A DNA stretch of 64,000 bases from Pseudomonas beijingensis (GTDB taxonomy: Bacteria; Pseudomonadota; Gammaproteobacteria; Pseudomonadales; Pseudomonadaceae). Shown in pieces: positions 1 to 7,661 of this stretch. The DNA is taken from assembly GCF_030687295.1 (NCBI RefSeq), contig NZ_CP117425.1, forward strand, positions 806,001 to 870,000, given 5' to 3'. The first letter of the stretch is position 1. The number at the start of each line of letters is the position of its first letter. Below the pieces are notes generated by a model. The model was given only the letters and a program-made list of their open reading frames with translations. It did no database searches and was not told the origin of the DNA. Position numbers and translations under genes: made by a program.

Positions 1-531
1 GCGGTGGGCGGTTTCTACCTGTCATTGGCGCCGTCCCTGGTGCGGGCGGCCACCGGATCGACCTCCAACCTGATCGGTGGCGCGCTGGTGGCGGTGTTGA
101 CCCTCAGCGGCGCGTTAGCCATCTACCTGTTGCGCAACCAGGAGGCCGACAAAATGTTGCGCCCGTCCGCCGGCCTGTTGGTGATCGGCCTGGCATTGGT
201 GCTGGTGGCGGTGCATGGCGCCAGCTTGCCGTTGTTCTTCGTCGGCACGCTGATCACCGGTGGCGGTTTTGGCGCAGGGTTCCTGGGGGCGCTGCGCAGC
301 ATCATGCCGCTGGCCTTGCCCCACGAACGAGCCGGCTTGATGTCGGCGTTCTATGTCCTCAGTTACCTGGCCTTCAGCTTGCCGTCGCTGCTGGCGGGGA
401 ACCTGACGCGGGTGTTCGGCTTGATCCCGACGACCGATGGGTATGGCGCTGTGTTGATTGTGTTGTGTGTCTCGGCGCTGCTGGGGTTACGCCAGTCGAT
501 AAAACCGCTTACCGATGGCGTTCGCCCTTGA
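1..531 (+). CDS. MFS transporter, C-terminal part (cut by window edge)
   Basis: The frame is open from the first base and ends at a TGA at 529-531, so only about the last 176 codons are present. The translation is almost entirely hydrophobic, with roughly five to six membrane segments separated by short basic loops (for example LLRNQEADKMLRP and LPHERAG). This matches the C-terminal half of a 12-TM major facilitator transporter. The substrate cannot be told from this half. The next gene on the same strand starts 69 bp later and is unrelated in function. Confidence 0.75.
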   Translation, partial: AVGGFYLSLAPSLVRAATGSTSNLIGGALVAVLTLSGALAIYLLRNQEADKMLRPSAGLLVIGLALVLVAVHGASLPLFFVGTLITGGGFGAGFLGALRSIMPLALPHERAGLMSAFYVLSYLAFSLPSLLAGNLTRVFGLIPTTDGYGAVLIVLCVSALLGLRQSIKPLTDGVRP

Positions 532-600
532 AGCCGAGCATGCAGGTGTCCCTGGCAGTGGGTTAGTCTTGGCGCCTCAGACTTCTTCCGGACGGATCCC

Positions 601-912
601 TTGAAAATCATTCGCAGCAAATCCTTCACCGGTGACCGCGCCTGGGCGGCGCTGGATATCGCCAACATGAACGGCATCACCACACGCTTGCACTGGACCG
701 ATCAGCCGTACAAATGGCACATCAACGACGGCCAGGAAGTCTTCGTGGTGCTCGATGGGCAAGTGCAGATGTGCTATCGGGAGGAGGGCGTCGAAAAGGC
801 GGCTTTGCTGGAAGCCGGGGACATTTTCTACGCCTCGGTGGGCACCGAGCATGTCGCCAAGCCTTTGGGCGAAGCGAGGATCCTGGTGATCGAGAGCGAG
901 GGCAGCGTCTGA
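601..912 (+). CDS. Small cupin-fold protein
   Basis: A 103-aa protein with a single cupin domain. The first motif region reads around WHINDGQEVFVVLDGQV and the second around EAGDIFYASVGTEHVA, giving the usual glycine turns and a histidine after the second strand pair. It lacks the full HxH-E-H metal set of classical cupins, so a metal site is uncertain. Start is a TTG at 601 with only a weak GGAC upstream. Small stand-alone cupins of this kind bind or isomerise small molecules; the ligand is unknown. It is monocistronic by spacing. Confidence 0.7.
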   Translation: MKIIRSKSFTGDRAWAALDIANMNGITTRLHWTDQPYKWHINDGQEVFVVLDGQVQMCYREEGVEKAALLEAGDIFYASVGTEHVAKPLGEARILVIESEGSV

Positions 913-916
913 CCAT

Positions 917-940
917 TATCTGTAAAGTAGATAACAGATA
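917..940. promoter_or_regulatory. Inverted repeat in the TDT transporter promoter
   Basis: TATCTGT and ACAGATA form a perfect 7-bp inverted repeat with a 10-bp spacer, in an AT-rich stretch (about 913-965) between the cupin gene and the TDT transporter start at 1016. This geometry suits a dimeric regulator. No regulator gene lies next to it, so the factor is unknown. Confidence 0.4.
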
Positions 941-1015
941 GAGAAATTACCCGTTATATAGATATTCAATCCGGCTCTAGCATGGCTTCACCTCATCCGA
1001 GGAGAGGAGTTCGCC

Positions 1016-2164
1016 ATGACATGCTGTGCTGCAAAAAACCGCCTGCGCCCCTTGAGCCATTTGCCCAGGCCGTTGGAGGCCATTCGCCAATTCACGCCTA
1101 ACTGGTTTGCCGTGGTCATGGGCACTGGTGTGCTGGCGCTGGCCTTGGCGCAATGGCCGACGACGATGCCTGGCCTGCACGCCTTGGGCGAAGGGTTGTG
1201 GTTGTTCAACACGCTGTTGTTCGTGGTGTTCGCCTTGATGTACACAGCCCGTTGGGTGCTGTTCTTCGACGAAGCGCGACGGATTTTCGGCCATTCAACG
1301 GTCTCGATGTTTTTCGGCACCATTCCCATGGGGCTGGCGACCCTCATCAATGGCTTGTTGGTCTTTGGGCTGCCGCGTTGGGGGGAGGGCGTGGTGGCGG
1401 TGACCGAGGCGTTATGGTGGATCGACGTGGCCATGTCCCTGGCTTGCGGTGTGCTGATTCCATTCTTGATGTTCACCCGCCAGGAACACCGCATCGACCA
1501 GATGACCGCCGTGTGGTTGTTGCCAGTGGTGGCCGCCGAAGTCGCGGCGGCCAGCGGCGGGCTGTTGGCGCCGCATCTGGCCGACACTCATGCACAACTG
1601 GTCATGCTGGTGACCAGCTACGTGCTCTGGGCCTTTTCCCTGCCGGTGGCGTTCAGCATCCTGACGATTCTGTTGTTGCGCATGGCCTTGCACAAATTGC
1701 CTCACGAAAACATGGCCGCCTCGAGCTGGCTGGCCCTCGGCCCGATTGGCACCGGTGCCCTGGGCATGTTGCTGCTGGGCAGTGATGCCCCACTGATTTT
1801 TGCTGCCAATGGCCTGCCCGGGGTGGGCGACATCGCCGCCGGGTTAGGCCTGGTGGCCGGCATCACGCTGTGGGGCCTGGGGTTGTGGTGGATGCTGATG
1901 GCGCTGCTGATCACCGCGCGCTACCTGCGCGCCGGCATCCCCTTCAACCTCGGCTGGTGGGGCTTTACCTTTCCCCTGGGCGTGTACGCGCTGACCACGC
2001 TGAAGCTTGCGGGCCTGCTGGGCCTGGGTTTTTTCAGCGTGTTCGGTGGTGTGTTGGTGGCGATGCTGGTGGTGCTGTGGCTGATCGTCGGGCGGCGTAC
2101 GGTGCTGGGTGCCTGGCACGGTGAGTTGTTTGTGTCGCCCTGTATTGCAGGGCTGGCGAAATAA
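1016..2164 (+). CDS. TDT/SLAC1-family transporter (TehA/Mae1/Ssu1-like)
   Basis: A 382-aa integral membrane protein with about ten hydrophobic segments. The N-terminal signature FTPNWFAVVMGTGVLALAL is typical of the tellurite-resistance/dicarboxylate transporter (TDT) family, which includes malic acid carriers, sulfite exporters and the SLAC1 anion channels. The ATG at 1016 has a strong purine-rich ribosome-binding site (AGGAGAGGAG) about 6 bp upstream. Because family members move organic acids, sulfite or halide-like anions, the substrate is not predictable. The gene stands alone, with a candidate operator at 917-940. Confidence 0.85.
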   Translation: MTCCAAKNRLRPLSHLPRPLEAIRQFTPNWFAVVMGTGVLALALAQWPTTMPGLHALGEGLWLFNTLLFVVFALMYTARWVLFFDEARRIFGHSTVSMFFGTIPMGLATLINGLLVFGLPRWGEGVVAVTEALWWIDVAMSLACGVLIPFLMFTRQEHRIDQMTAVWLLPVVAAEVAAASGGLLAPHLADTHAQLVMLVTSYVLWAFSLPVAFSILTILLLRMALHKLPHENMAASSWLALGPIGTGALGMLLLGSDAPLIFAANGLPGVGDIAAGLGLVAGITLWGLGLWWMLMALLITARYLRAGIPFNLGWWGFTFPLGVYALTTLKLAGLLGLGFFSVFGGVLVAMLVVLWLIVGRRTVLGAWHGELFVSPCIAGLAK

Positions 2165-2244
2165 TCGCTAAAGACAGGTAATGTGTGGCCTGGATCGAAA
2201 AACGTTCATTCAATAAGCGTCCACGCCACTCAGGAACATGGAAG

Positions 2245-4119
2245 ATGAGTCACCCTTCGCAGTTCACCTTGCTTCGCACGCGGCGTTTCCTGCCGTTCTT
2301 CATCACGCAGTCCTTGGGCGCGTTCAACGACAACATTTTCAAGCAGTCGCTGATCCTCGCTATTCTCTACAAACTGACCATCGAGGGTGACCGCTCGATT
2401 TGGGTCAACCTCTGCGCGCTGCTGTTCATTCTGCCGTTCTTTCTGTTCTCGGCACTGGCGGGGCAGTTCGGGGAAAAATTCGCCAAGGACGCGTTGATTC
2501 GTCTGATCAAGCTCGGTGAAATCGCCATCATGGCGGTCGGCGCAGTAGGGTTTCTGTTCGATCATTTGCCGCTGATGCTGGTGGCGCTGTTCGCCATGGG
2601 CACGCATTCGGCGCTGTTCGGTCCGGTGAAGTATTCGATCCTGCCCCAGGCCTTGCACGAGGAAGAACTGGTCGGCGGCAATGGCCTGGTGGAGATGGGC
2701 ACCTTCCTGGCGATCCTGGCCGGCACCATTGGCGCCGGGATCATGATGTCCTCGACGCATTACGCCCCGGTGGTGTCCGCCGCGATCATCGGTGTTGCGG
2801 TGCTCGGTTACCTGGCCAGCCGCGGCATTCCGCGCGCGGCGGCGGCCTCGCCGCAAATGCGCCTGAACTGGAACATTTTCAGTCAATCCTGGGCCACCCT
2901 GAAACTGGGGCTGGGGCAAACCCCGGCGGTGTCCCGGTCGATTGTCGGCAACTCCTGGTTCTGGTTCGTCGGGGCGATTTACCTGACGCAGATCCCGGCC
3001 TATGCCAAGGAGTGGATGCACGGCGACGAAACCGTGGTGACCTTGATCCTGACGGTGTTCTCGGTGGGGATCGCCTTGGGTTCGATGCTCTGTGAAAAGC
3101 TGTCCGGACGCAAAGTCGAGATCGGCCTGGTGCCGTTCGGCTCGTTCGGGCTCACCGTATTCGGTCTGTTGCTGTGGTGGCATTCCGGTGGAATCCCCGA
3201 CAGCGTCGAGGGCCACGGTTGGCTTGAAGTGCTCGGTTTCGGTCACGCCTGGCTGGTGTTGATCGACATCCTGGGCCTGGGTGTCTTCGGTGGGTTCTAC
3301 ATCGTGCCGCTGTACGCGTTGATCCAGTCGCGCACCGTCGAGAACGAGCGGGCGCGGGTGATTGCCGCCAACAATATTCTCAACGCGTTGTTCATGGTGG
3401 TCTCAGCCATCGTCTCCATCGTGTTGCTGAGCCTGGCCAAACTGTCGATCCCGCAGTTGTTCCTGGTGGTGTCGTTGCTCAACATCGGCGTCAACGCCTA
3501 CATCTTCAAGATCGTCCCCGAGTTCAGCATGCGTTTCATGATCTGGCTGCTGAGCCATTCCATGTACCGCGTGGAGCATCGCAACCTGGAGGCGATTCCC
3601 GATGAGGGGGCTGCGCTGTTGGTCTGCAACCACGTTTCCTTCGTCGATGCCTTGCTGATTGGCGGCGCGGTGCGTCGGCCGATTCGCTTCGTGATGTACT
3701 ACAAGATCTACAACCTGCCGGTGCTGAATTTCATCTTCCGCACCGCTGGGACCATCCCGATTGCCGGGCGCCAGGAAGACATTCAGATCTACGAAAAAGC
3801 CTTCAAGCGAATTGCCCAATACCTGAAGGACGGTGAGCTGGTGTGCATTTTCCCTGAAGGAAAATTGACCGCTGACGGTGAGATCAATGAGTTCAAGAGC
3901 GGACTGACACGCATCCTCCAGGAAACCCCGGTGCCGGTGATTCCCTTGGCGCTGCAGGGCTTGTGGGGCAGTTTCTTCAGTCGCGACCCGGCCAAAGGGC
4001 TGTTTCGCCGATTCTGGTCGCGGGTGACGTTGGTGGCGGGTTCGGCGGTGGCGGTGGAAGTGGCTGAGCCCGCGAAGTTGCAGGCGTTGGTGGGGCAATT
4101 GCGTGGGACTGTCAGGTAA
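2245..4119 (+). CDS. MFS transporter fused to a PlsC-type acyltransferase
   Basis: A 624-aa two-domain protein. Residues about 1-420 form a 12-TM MFS domain of the lysophospholipid-transporter (LplT) type, opening with FFITQSLGAFNDNIFKQS. Residues about 430-624 form a 1-acyl-glycerol-3-phosphate acyltransferase domain with the catalytic NHVSFVD (HX4D) box and FPEGKLTADGEINEFKSG. In E. coli LplT flips 2-acyl-lysophospholipid inward and Aas re-acylates it; this fusion places both functions in one polypeptide but lacks the acyl-ACP synthetase domain of full Aas. The start chosen is ATG 2245, preceded by GGAAG; an in-frame GTG at 2185 adds 20 polar residues and has a poor ribosome site. Confidence 0.9.
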   Translation: MSHPSQFTLLRTRRFLPFFITQSLGAFNDNIFKQSLILAILYKLTIEGDRSIWVNLCALLFILPFFLFSALAGQFGEKFAKDALIRLIKLGEIAIMAVGAVGFLFDHLPLMLVALFAMGTHSALFGPVKYSILPQALHEEELVGGNGLVEMGTFLAILAGTIGAGIMMSSTHYAPVVSAAIIGVAVLGYLASRGIPRAAAASPQMRLNWNIFSQSWATLKLGLGQTPAVSRSIVGNSWFWFVGAIYLTQIPAYAKEWMHGDETVVTLILTVFSVGIALGSMLCEKLSGRKVEIGLVPFGSFGLTVFGLLLWWHSGGIPDSVEGHGWLEVLGFGHAWLVLIDILGLGVFGGFYIVPLYALIQSRTVENERARVIAANNILNALFMVVSAIVSIVLLSLAKLSIPQLFLVVSLLNIGVNAYIFKIVPEFSMRFMIWLLSHSMYRVEHRNLEAIPDEGAALLVCNHVSFVDALLIGGAVRRPIRFVMYYKIYNLPVLNFIFRTAGTIPIAGRQEDIQIYEKAFKRIAQYLKDGELVCIFPEGKLTADGEINEFKSGLTRILQETPVPVIPLALQGLWGSFFSRDPAKGLFRRFWSRVTLVAGSAVAVEVAEPAKLQALVGQLRGTVR

Positions 4120-4144
4120 GAAGAACCTGTGGGAACAAGGAGCT

Positions 4145-4210
4145 GTGGGAGCAAGGCTTGCCCGCGATGACGGTCTCAAGGACGCCATCGCGAGCAAGCT
4201 TTGCTCCCAC
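4145..4210. repeat. REPIN (inverted REP pair)
   Basis: GTGGGAGCAAGGCTTGCCCGCGAT is followed 20 bp later by its inverted partner ending GCTTTGCTCCCAC. It lies between the convergent MFS-PlsC and sugE genes and could act as a shared 3' hairpin. Degenerate half copies (TTGCTCC) follow to about 4258. Confidence 0.85.
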
Positions 4211-4267
4211 AGGTTTTGCTCCTACAAGCTCCACTGTTCCTAGAAGGTCTTGCTCCCACAGGTCAAT

Positions 4268-4582
4268 TCAGGCGCTGACCTTGAGCCCGATCAACCCTGT
4301 AACGATCAACGCCACGCTGGCCAGGCGAACCAGCGCCATCGACTCTCCAAACAAAATGATCCCGGCGATCACCGTGCCCACGGCACCGACCCCGGTCCAG
4401 ATCGCATAGGCGGTCCCCAGCGGCAGTTCCTTCATCGCCAGGCCGAGCAGGCCGAGGCTGATCGCCATGGCGGCGATGGTCAGTGCGGTGGGGAGGGGGC
4501 GGCTGAAGCCGTCGGTGTACTTCAGGCCGACAGCCCAGCCGACTTCGAACAGGCCGGCAAAAAACAGAATGATCCAGGACAT
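4268..4582 (-). CDS. sugE: SMR-family guanidinium exporter (SugE/Gdx)
   Basis: A 104-aa, four-TM small multidrug resistance protein: [16 protein letters not shown] at the N terminus with the essential membrane glutamate of the first helix, then [15 protein letters not shown] and GESMALVRL. This is the SugE/Gdx subtype, whose members work as dual-topology dimers exchanging guanidinium for protons. The start is fixed at 4582 because the SD GAGGTG lies about 6 bp upstream; longer in-frame extensions would translate through the riboswitch. Control by the guanidine-II riboswitch just upstream supports guanidinium export rather than quaternary ammonium resistance. Confidence 0.93.
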   Translation of the reverse strand: MSWIILFFAGLFEVGWAVGLKYTDGFSRPLPTALTIAAMAISLGLLGLAMKELPLGTAYAIWTGVGAVGTVIAGIILFGESMALVRLASVALIVTGLIGLKVSA

Positions 4583-4601
4583 CACACACCTCATCGATGG
4601 G

Positions 4602-4652
4602 TGGGGTCGTCCCCGGAGAATGAACGCGATGGCGTTGCGGGGTCGTCCCCGC
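4602..4652 (-). ncRNA. Guanidine-II (mini-ykkC) riboswitch
   Basis: On the minus strand two small hairpins carry the diagnostic ACGR tetraloop: GCGGGG-ACGA-CCCCGC (4652-4637) and GGGG-ACGA-CCCC (4614-4603), joined by a linker of about 22 nt. They end 20 nt before the sugE start codon. This is the class-II guanidine riboswitch architecture, in which each loop binds guanidinium and docking of the two hairpins frees the ribosome site. CCACC just after hairpin 2 could pair with GGTG of the SD GAGGTG when ligand is absent. A third perfect 9-bp hairpin (4676-4651) sits immediately 5' and shares two bases with hairpin 1. Confidence 0.93.
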
Positions 4653-4700
4653 ATTGGGCGCAAGAATGCCCAATGCTGACTGTTCGGTCAAGTCGCTCGG

Positions 4701-5666
4701 TCAGTCAGCTGCTCGGCCGGCAAGCAGTTCCCGGTCCTGTTTTTCGCTCATGCGCCGGAAGTACGTCGAGAGCAGGGCCCCGGAAATGTTGTGCCAGACG
4801 CTGAACAGCGCACTGGGTACTGCCGCCAGCGGCGAAAAGTGCGCGCTCGCCAACGCCGCGCCGAGGCCGGAGTTCTGCATGCCTACTTCCAACGACAAGG
4901 TTTTGCGCTGAGCCAACGGCAGGCCGAACAAACGCCCGGTGAAGTACCCCAGCAGATAACCGAAGCTGTTGTGCAGCATCACGATGGCCATGATCAGCAG
5001 GCCGGACTCGGCGATCTTCGCCTGACTGGCTGCGACCACCGCTGCCACAATGATCACGATGCTCACCACCGAAATCAGCGGCAACACGTCTATGGCATGA
5101 CGCACCCGGGCACCCAACAGACGTTGAGCGACGATGCCCAGCGCGATCGGCACCAGGACGATTTGCAGGATCGACCAGAACAGCGCCGAGAACGACACCG
5201 GCAACCAGGCCGAGGCCAGCAGCCAGATCAGCGCAGGGGTCAGCAGAGGGGCCAGCAGGGTGGTGATGGCGGAAATCGCCACGGCCAGGGCCAGGTCACC
5301 GCGAGCCAGCCAGGTCATGACATTGGACGACGTGCCGCTCGGGCAGCAACCCACCAGGATCACGCCGACGGCGATCTCCGGCGGCAGGCTGAACACTTGG
5401 CAAAGCAGCCACGCCGTGCCGGGCATGATCACGAATTGGGCAACCACCCCCAGGGCTACGCGCCCCGGATGACGGGCGACTTCGGCAAAGTCTTCCAGCT
5501 TGAGTGCCAGGCCCATGCCGAACATCACCAGGCCTAGAAGCGGCACGATGGCGATTTTCAGGCCGACGAACCACTGCGGTTGCAGGAATGCCAGTACCGC
5601 GAAAAACAGTACCCAGTAAGCGAAGGTATTGCCGACAAAGCGACTCAATGCAGCCAATGCGCGCAT
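4701..5666 (-). CDS. Bile acid:sodium symporter (BASS) family transporter
   Basis: A 321-aa membrane protein with about ten TM segments. It carries BASS-family signatures: FGMGLALKLEDF near residue 50, GCCPSGTSSNVMTWLARGDLAL (a crossover motif with Asn and Ser) near residue 105, and EVGMQNSGLGAALA near residue 265. These are the discontinuous helices that bind Na+ and substrate. Bacterial members carry bile acids, pantoate or keto acids, so the substrate is open. The ATG at 5666 has AGG upstream. It is read in the same direction as sugE but separated by the riboswitch leader, so probably a separate unit. Confidence 0.85.
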   Translation of the reverse strand: MRALAALSRFVGNTFAYWVLFFAVLAFLQPQWFVGLKIAIVPLLGLVMFGMGLALKLEDFAEVARHPGRVALGVVAQFVIMPGTAWLLCQVFSLPPEIAVGVILVGCCPSGTSSNVMTWLARGDLALAVAISAITTLLAPLLTPALIWLLASAWLPVSFSALFWSILQIVLVPIALGIVAQRLLGARVRHAIDVLPLISVVSIVIIVAAVVAASQAKIAESGLLIMAIVMLHNSFGYLLGYFTGRLFGLPLAQRKTLSLEVGMQNSGLGAALASAHFSPLAAVPSALFSVWHNISGALLSTYFRRMSEKQDRELLAGRAAD

Positions 5667-5703
5667 GACCTGATCCTTATTATTAAGAACACCGAATACT
5701 AAT

Positions 5704-5790
5704 GTGGGAGCGAGCTTGCTCGCGATAGCGCAGTGTCAGTCAACATCTAGGTGGCTGTCATACCGCTATCGCGAGCAAGCTCGCTCCCAC
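5704..5790. repeat. REPIN
   Basis: A full inverted pair of GTGGGAGCGAGCTTGCTCGCGAT lies between rdgC and the BASS transporter gene, just past the rdgC stop. It can fold as one long hairpin. Confidence 0.9.
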
Positions 5791-5810
5791 AAGGGTAACC
5801 AATCTGGGGT

Positions 5811-6731
5811 TTAGATCCCCTGCGGAATCTCTTCCCCGCCCAACGCTTCAACCAGCGCCGGCAGGAACTCGCCGAACGTCAGCATCATCAGCGTAAAACT
5901 GGCATCCAGTTGGCCGAGGGCTTCGTCGCCACCGTCCTGCTCCGCCTGGTCCTGCAGCAGGTCTTCGAATTTCAGGCGCTTGACCACCATCTTGTCGTCG
6001 AGCACGAAGGACAGCTTGTCCTGCCAGGCCAGCGACAGTTGCGTGACGACCTTGCCGGTGTTCAGGTGCAGCTGGATTTCGTCGCTGGTCAGGTCCTGGC
6101 GCTTGCAGCGCACGATGCCGCCGTCTTCGTGGGTGTCGCGCAGTTCGCATTCATCCAGTACGAAGAAATCGTCCGCGGCTTTCTGGGTCTTGACCCAGTC
6201 GGTCATGGTGGCGGTCGGGGCCATCTTGACCGTCAGCGGGCGTACCGGCAGCGAGCCGATGACTTCGCGCAGGGTGGACAGCAGGTCTTCGGCACGTTTC
6301 GGGCTGGCCGAGTTCACCAGGATCAGGCCCTGTTTCGGCGCGATGGCAGCGAAGGTGGACGAGCGACGGATGAACGCACGGGGCAGGAACGCCTGGATGA
6401 TTTCATCCTTGAGCTGGTCCCGTTCCTTTTTATAGACCTTGCGCATTTGCTCGGCTTCGATCTCTTCGACCTTTTCCTTCAGGGCATCGCGCACGACGCT
6501 GCCCGGCAAGATGCGTTCTTCCTTGCGCGCGGCGATCAGCAGGAAGTCCTGGCTGACGTGCACCAGCGGTGCGTCTTCGCCTTTGCCAAACGGCGCGACG
6601 AAACCGTAAGTGGTCAACTCCTGGCTTGCACATGGACGCGCCAGTTTGCTGGCCAGTGCAGTTTCCAACGCCTCGGCATCAAAAGGCAGATCTTGGGTCA
6701 GGCGATAGATAAGCAGGTTTTTGAACCACAT
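5811..6731 (-). CDS. rdgC: Recombination-associated protein RdgC
   Basis: A 306-aa protein of the normal RdgC length, opening [18 protein letters not shown]. RdgC forms a ring-shaped dimer that binds double-stranded DNA without sequence preference and restrains RecA; in Neisseria it affects pilin variation. The start at 6731 is the conserved MWFKN start, with AGGAGAG upstream; a further eight in-frame codons are not conserved in the family. No catalytic motif is expected. The gene is single, followed by a REPIN. Confidence 0.95.
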   Translation of the reverse strand: MWFKNLLIYRLTQDLPFDAEALETALASKLARPCASQELTTYGFVAPFGKGEDAPLVHVSQDFLLIAARKEERILPGSVVRDALKEKVEEIEAEQMRKVYKKERDQLKDEIIQAFLPRAFIRRSSTFAAIAPKQGLILVNSASPKRAEDLLSTLREVIGSLPVRPLTVKMAPTATMTDWVKTQKAADDFFVLDECELRDTHEDGGIVRCKRQDLTSDEIQLHLNTGKVVTQLSLAWQDKLSFVLDDKMVVKRLKFEDLLQDQAEQDGGDEALGQLDASFTLMMLTFGEFLPALVEALGGEEIPQGI

Positions 6732-6841
6732 GGGGTGAGTCTCTCCTTTATACAAAGGGGGGCATTATTCTCTTCGCGGCGCCATAGGCCAACCCTTCGC
6801 TAAGCCTTTGGAAGGCCTGAAAAAATTAATTTAAAAAGTGC

Positions 6842-6870
6842 TTGCCAGCTTAAAGAGTGCTCCGTAGAAT
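6842..6870 (+). promoter_or_regulatory. sigma70 promoter of the first tRNA-Val/Asp pair
   Basis: TTGCCA (6842-6847) and TAGAAT (6865-6870) are separated by exactly 17 bp, followed by a GC-rich GCGCGCC discriminator typical of stringently controlled stable-RNA promoters. The mature tRNA begins at 6892. Confidence 0.7.
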
Positions 6871-6891
6871 GCGCGCCACACCGAAAGCGAA

Positions 6892-6967
6892 GGGTGATTA
6901 GCTCAGCTGGGAGAGCGTCTGCCTTACAAGCAGAATGTCGGCGGTTCGATCCCGTCATCACCCACCA
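6892..6967 (+). tRNA. tRNA-Val (TAC), copy 1
   Basis: A 76-nt cloverleaf with acceptor GGGTGAT/ATCACCC, D-loop GCTCAGCTGGGAGAGC, anticodon loop CCTTACAAG (anticodon TAC), T-arm GGTTCGATCC and an encoded ACCA end. It is cotranscribed with the tRNA-Asp 19 nt downstream. Confidence 0.97.
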
Positions 6968-6986
6968 TTCGTTCAACGTGTTACGC

Positions 6987-7063
6987 GCAGCGGTAGTTCA
7001 GTCGGTTAGAATACCGGCCTGTCACGCCGGGGGTCGCGGGTTCGAGTCCCGTCCGCTGCGCCA
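6987..7063 (+). tRNA. tRNA-Asp (GTC), copy 1
   Basis: A 77-nt cloverleaf with acceptor GCAGCGG/CCGCTGC, D-loop GTTCAGTCGGTTAGAAT, anticodon loop CCTGTCACG (anticodon GTC), T-arm GGTTCGAGTCC and encoded GCCA end. Confidence 0.97.
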
Positions 7064-7103
7064 TATTCGGTTACCTGGAACGCTGAACGCCAGGTCACCA
7101 CGG

Positions 7104-7127
7104 AAAGCCCGCTCACGCGGGCTTTTT
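7104..7127 (+). terminator. Rho-independent terminator after tRNA pair 1
   Basis: AAAGCCCGC-TCAC-GCGGGCTTTTT: a strong GC stem with a four-base loop and five Ts, 40 bp after tRNA-Asp copy 1. It implies that the second tRNA pair has its own promoter. Confidence 0.85.
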
Positions 7128-7237
7128 GCTGTTTGCGGTTCCTGTGGTGTGCGTCGCTCCTTTTTTTGCTGAATTTGCTAATTAAATCAGCACGTTACGA
7201 AAAACTGTGAGAGAATGCGCCCCGCATCGAAAGTGAA

Positions 7238-7313
7238 GGGTGATTAGCTCAGCTGGGAGAGCGTCTGCCTTACAAGCAGAATGTCGGCGGTTCGATCCCG
7301 TCATCACCCACCA
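7238..7313 (+). tRNA. tRNA-Val (TAC), copy 2
   Basis: Identical in sequence to the copy at 6892 and 346 bp downstream of it. An extended -10 like element (TGAGAGAAT, 7208-7216) followed by GCGCCCC precedes it. Confidence 0.97.
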
Positions 7314-7330
7314 AACTTTCAATGTTACGC

Positions 7331-7407
7331 GCAGCGGTAGTTCAGTCGGTTAGAATACCGGCCTGTCACGCCGGGGGTCGCGGGTTCGAGTCCCGTCCGC
7401 TGCGCCA
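7331..7407 (+). tRNA. tRNA-Asp (GTC), copy 2
   Basis: Identical in sequence to the copy at 6987. The Val-Asp spacer is 17 nt here against 19 nt in copy 1. Confidence 0.97.
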
Positions 7408-7448
7408 TATTCGGTTATCTGGAATGCTGAACGCCAGGTGGCTACTAG

Positions 7449-7492
7449 AAACGACGCTTTTCCTTTTCGAGGGAAGAGCGTCGTTTTTTTTT
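7449..7492 (+). terminator. Rho-independent terminator after tRNA pair 2
   Basis: AACGACGCT pairs with AGCGTCGTT across a loop of about 16 nt and is followed by a run of nine Ts. Confidence 0.85.
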
Positions 7493-7507
7493 GTTCTTTT
7501 TTTGTGT

Positions 7508-7652
7508 GTATATCCGTTGCTGCGGTTATGGCCACTTAGGGTTCCGCCCTGACGGCGGGTCACTTTTGAAGAGCCCGGAAGCCGGCCCAGTCAAAAGTGA
7601 CCCGCTTTAAGAGCGGAACCGTCAGCAGCCGTTACCGAAATAACGGATATAC
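7508..7652. repeat. Large nested inverted repeat (about 145 bp)
   Basis: Three nested perfect arms close one structure: GTATATCCGTT (7508-7518) with AACGGATATAC (7642-7652); GGTTCCGC (7540-7547) with GCGGAACC (7613-7620); and GCGGGTCACTTTTGA (7555-7569) with TCAAAAGTGACCCGC (7591-7605). It fills the gap between the tRNA terminator and the stop codon of the catalase-like gene. The GGCGGGTCACTTTT core resembles a dispersed repeat I associate with Pseudomonas intergenic regions; only one copy is in this window. Confidence 0.75.
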
Positions 7653-7661
7653 GCCCCCCAT

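Noticed and set aside
4158..4804. Plus-strand open frames through the sugE region
   Set aside because: They run through REPs and antisense to sugE and its riboswitch, with no coding features.
6894..7552. Open frames crossing the tRNA genes
   Set aside because: They are translations of tRNA sequence and its duplicate; no protein is expected.
6882..7660. tRNA genes as an integration site for a genomic island
   Set aside because: No integrase, no 3' tRNA fragment repeated elsewhere, and normal chromosomal genes on both sides.
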